A DNA stretch of 8,316 bases, from NCBI GenBank assembly GCA_039808465.1, contig JBDHTA010000178.1:1-8316 (forward strand). Direction: 5' to 3'. Both the position numbers and the translations under genes were made by a program. Shown here in pieces: positions 6,558 through 8,316 of this stretch. This DNA is from Metarhizobium sp039808465. Lineage in GTDB: Bacteria > Pseudomonadota > Alphaproteobacteria > Rhizobiales > Rhizobiaceae. How positions within the stretch are numbered: position 1 is the stretch's first letter; each line of letters starts with the position of its first letter. The notes beneath the pieces are model-generated. The model did no database searches. It was given only the letters and a program-made list of their open reading frames with translations, and was not told where the DNA came from.

Positions 6558-7868
6558 ATGACCATGGTCAACGCCTTTGACCCGAACAACGCCTCCGGCC
6601 TCGACCCCGAGGATCTGGCCCTGATCGAGCATCGCAAGCGGGTGCTCGGCCCCGCCTACCGCCTGTTCTACGAGGAGCCGCTGCATCTGGTGCGCGGCGA
6701 AGGCGTCTGGCTCTACGACAACAAGGGCAAGGCCTATCTCGACGCCTATAACAACGTCGCCTCGGTCGGCCATTGCCATCCCAAGGTGGTGGAGGCGATC
6801 ACCCGCCAGCTCGGCACGCTCAACACCCATACCCGCTACCTGCATGAAGGCGTCGTCGCCTATGCAGACCGGCTGCTGAAAACCATGCCGGATGCGCTCG
6901 GCCACATGATGTTCACCTGCACCGGATCGGAAGCCAATGACGTGGCGCTGCGCATCGCCCGTTCCCATACCGGGCGGCAGGGCGTGATCGTCACCAGGCT
7001 CGCCTATCACGGGCTGACGGAAGCGGTGTCCGAAATCTCGCCCTCGCTCGGCGATTTCGTGCCGCGGGGCAAGCGCGTGCGGCCGATCCCGGCCCCGAAC
7101 GCGCTGTTCGTGCCGCCTGCCGAACAGGGCGCAAAACTCGCCGCCGATCTCGCCGCCGCCATCGCCGAGATGCGCGCCGACGGCATCGAGCCCGCCGCCT
7201 TCATCGTCGACACGATCTTTTCCAGCGACGGGCTTTATCCCGATCCCGCCGGTTTCCTCAAGCCCGCCGTCGACCTGATCCGCGCCGAAGGCGGCATCTT
7301 CATCGCCGACGAGGTGCAGCCCGGTTTCGCCCGCACCGGCGACGCCTTCTGGGGCTTCCAGCGTCACGGTCTGGTGCCGGATATGGTGACCATGGGCAAG
7401 CCGATGGGCAATGGTTTTCCGATCGCGGGCGTGGCGCTGCGGCCGGAGCTTGTGGCGGAGTTCGGCGCCAAGGCCCGTTATTTCAACACCTTCGGCGGCA
7501 ATCCGGTCGCCTGCGCCGCCGGGATGGCGGTGCTCGACGTGATCGAGCAGGAAGGCTTGCAGGAAAATGCGCGCATAACCGGCGCCTTCCTCAAGCAAGG
7601 GCTGGCGGACATCGCTTCGGAGCGCGGCGAAATCGGCCATGTGCGCGGCGCGGGGCTGTTTCTTGCCGCCGAATGCGTCGAGGACAGGCTTGCGCCCAAT
7701 GCCCGGCTGGCCGCCCATATCGTCAACCATATGCGGCGCAACGGCGTGCTGATCAGCGCCACCGGACCGGGGGCGAATATCCTCAAGATCCGGCCGCCGC
7801 TGGTGCTGCGTCAGGCGGAGGCCGAGCGTTTCCTCGAAGCGGTGCGGGCGGCGCTGGCGGCATATTGA
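6558..7868 (+). CDS. Class-III PLP enzyme, probable amino-alcohol-phosphate phospho-lyase
   Basis: PLP-dependent enzyme of 436 residues with the class-III aminotransferase fold. Visible elements are the phosphate-binding TGSEAND (122-128), the ADEVQPGFARTG stretch (250-261) with pyridine-ring D251, the PLP lysine K281 in MGKPMGNG (279-286), and FNTFGGNPVACA (309-320). Similarity is closest to human ethanolamine-phosphate phospho-lyase (AGXT2L1/ETNPPL) and 5-phosphohydroxylysine phospho-lyase. It shares TRYLH (92-96), the MGKPMGNG context, and the C-terminal SATGPGANILKIRPP (400-414), matching SADGPHRNVLKIKPP of the human enzyme. Those enzymes eliminate phosphate and ammonia to leave a carbonyl compound rather than transaminating. 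The GGAG at 6545-6548 supports the ATG at 6558 (a second ATG at 6564 is possible). The adjacent hydroxylysine-type kinase strengthens the phospho-lyase reading. An ordinary aminotransferase role remains possible. Confidence 0.86.
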   Translation: MTMVNAFDPNNASGLDPEDLALIEHRKRVLGPAYRLFYEEPLHLVRGEGVWLYDNKGKAYLDAYNNVASVGHCHPKVVEAITRQLGTLNTHTRYLHEGVVAYADRLLKTMPDALGHMMFTCTGSEANDVALRIARSHTGRQGVIVTRLAYHGLTEAVSEISPSLGDFVPRGKRVRPIPAPNALFVPPAEQGAKLAADLAAAIAEMRADGIEPAAFIVDTIFSSDGLYPDPAGFLKPAVDLIRAEGGIFIADEVQPGFARTGDAFWGFQRHGLVPDMVTMGKPMGNGFPIAGVALRPELVAEFGAKARYFNTFGGNPVACAAGMAVLDVIEQEGLQENARITGAFLKQGLADIASERGEIGHVRGAGLFLAAECVEDRLAPNARLAAHIVNHMRRNGVLISATGPGANILKIRPPLVLRQAEAERFLEAVRAALAAY

Positions 7869-7975
7869 TGCGAAAAGGCGCAGCCTGCTTGTCTTGCCGC
7901 GATTCCTGACGCAAAAGCGCTCACAGATTTGCAGCAATTGCTCTAGCTATAGGCAGAGAGCAGGAAAGAGAACCG
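7869..7975 (+). promoter_or_regulatory. Intergenic region before the regulator, with a possible operator
   Basis: This 107-base gap is the only substantial non-coding stretch in the window and is visibly more AT-rich near its end than the genes. It holds a perfect 10-base palindrome, AGCAATTGCT at 7933-7942, which lies 33 bases before the regulator's ATG. A weaker inverted repeat GCAAA (7911-7915) / TTTGC (7928-7932) lies just upstream. TATAGG at 7949-7954 could be part of a -10 box, but no convincing -35 box is correctly spaced. A promoter for the regulator is plausible; the palindrome as its own operator is inference. Confidence 0.35.
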
Positions 7976-8316
7976 ATGGATTTCACCCAGTTGACGTCCG
8001 AGCCGTTGCACGAACAGGCCTACGCCACCCTGCGCAATGCGCTGCTGGCGGGGCGGCTTTCGCCGGGCCAGTCGCTGACGATCCGGGGGCTGGGCGCCAG
8101 CCTCGGGATTTCGGCGACGCCGGTGCGCGAGGCGCTGCAACGGCTGATCGCCGAGGGCGCGCTGGAGCTGGCGGCGAACCGCACCATTCAGGTGCCGGTG
8201 ATGACCCGCAGCCGCTTCGTGGAAGTCACCGAAATCCGCCTGCGTCTGGAACGCTTCGCCGCCGAAGCCGCCGCCGCCCATGCCGACGCGGCATTGTGCG
8301 ACCAGTTGCAGACGCT
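7976..8316 (+). CDS. GntR-family transcriptional regulator, FadR/FCD type (3' end cut by window)
   Basis: N-terminal 113 residues of a DNA-binding regulator. The winged helix-turn-helix covers about residues 10-75, with ALLAGRLSPGQSL (22-34), the recognition region ASLGISATPVREALQRL (41-57) and the GALEL turn into the wing (61-65). The family signature TPVREAL is exact. From residue 80 the helices EIRLRLERFAAEAAA (86-100) open the FCD ligand-binding domain, which in this family senses small organic acids or related metabolites; the rest lies beyond the window. The ATG at 7976 is preceded by AGGAAAGAG (7962-7970). It follows the operon on the same strand after a 107-base gap, so it is probably its local regulator, possibly from its own promoter. 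The effector is unknown. Confidence 0.92.
   Translation, partial: MDFTQLTSEPLHEQAYATLRNALLAGRLSPGQSLTIRGLGASLGISATPVREALQRLIAEGALELAANRTIQVPVMTRSRFVEVTEIRLRLERFAAEAAAAHADAALCDQLQT

Noticed and set aside
7876..7886. Small hairpin AGGC-GCA-GCCT just after the PLP gene as a possible operon terminator.
   Set aside because: The stem is only 4 base pairs and is followed by GCTTGTCTT rather than a T run on the + strand, too weak to call a rho-independent terminator.
6399..7937. A 512-codon open frame on the minus strand opposite the PLP enzyme.
   Set aside because: Its translation is rich in His, Arg, Gly and Asp with no recognisable domain. It is the antisense image of a strongly biased GC-rich gene whose + strand product is clearly a PLP enzyme.

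Overview
The window is a tightly packed, GC-rich stretch of a bacterial chromosome or megaplasmid. All eight recognisable genes are on the + strand. Codon use, gene style and protein similarity suggest an alphaproteobacterium of the rhizobial type (Agrobacterium/Rhizobium/Brucella-like). That assignment is inferred from composition and gene families; there is no marker gene in the window.

Layout. Positions 1-776 hold the end of a MalF/UgpA-type sugar ABC permease. Next come 779-3052, an adenosylcobalamin-dependent diol/glycerol dehydratase whose large and medium subunits are fused in one 757-residue chain, and 3049-3483, its small subunit. They are followed by 3498-4595, an MalK/UgpC-type ABC ATPase; 4592-5383, a short-chain dehydrogenase; 5412-6551, a kinase of the hydroxylysine/amino-alcohol kinase family; and 6558-7868, a class-III PLP enzyme closest to ethanolamine-phosphate and phosphohydroxylysine phospho-lyases. 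After a 107-base gap comes the start of a GntR-family regulator (7976 to the window end). From the permease to the PLP enzyme, gaps are 2-28 bases and two junctions are ATGA stop/start overlaps, so this looks like one operon. No internal promoter, tRNA, rRNA, insertion sequence, CRISPR or B12 riboswitch was seen.

How the genes may work together. The dehydratase sits between two parts of one ABC importer, so its substrate is probably what the importer brings in. Its metal-binding and catalytic residues are all present. However, the two residues that in the Klebsiella oxytoca enzyme line the far end of the substrate (Ser301 and Gln336) are Asp and Thr here. This argues against plain 1,2-propanediol or glycerol and for a longer or amino-bearing diol. 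The kinase/phospho-lyase pair is the known chemistry for turning an amino alcohol into a carbonyl compound plus ammonia and phosphate. Together the genes suggest an uncharacterised, non-microcompartment B12-dependent route for an imported (amino)polyol. The substrate and the order of steps are inference. The partner permease, the binding protein and the dehydratase reactivase are not in the window.
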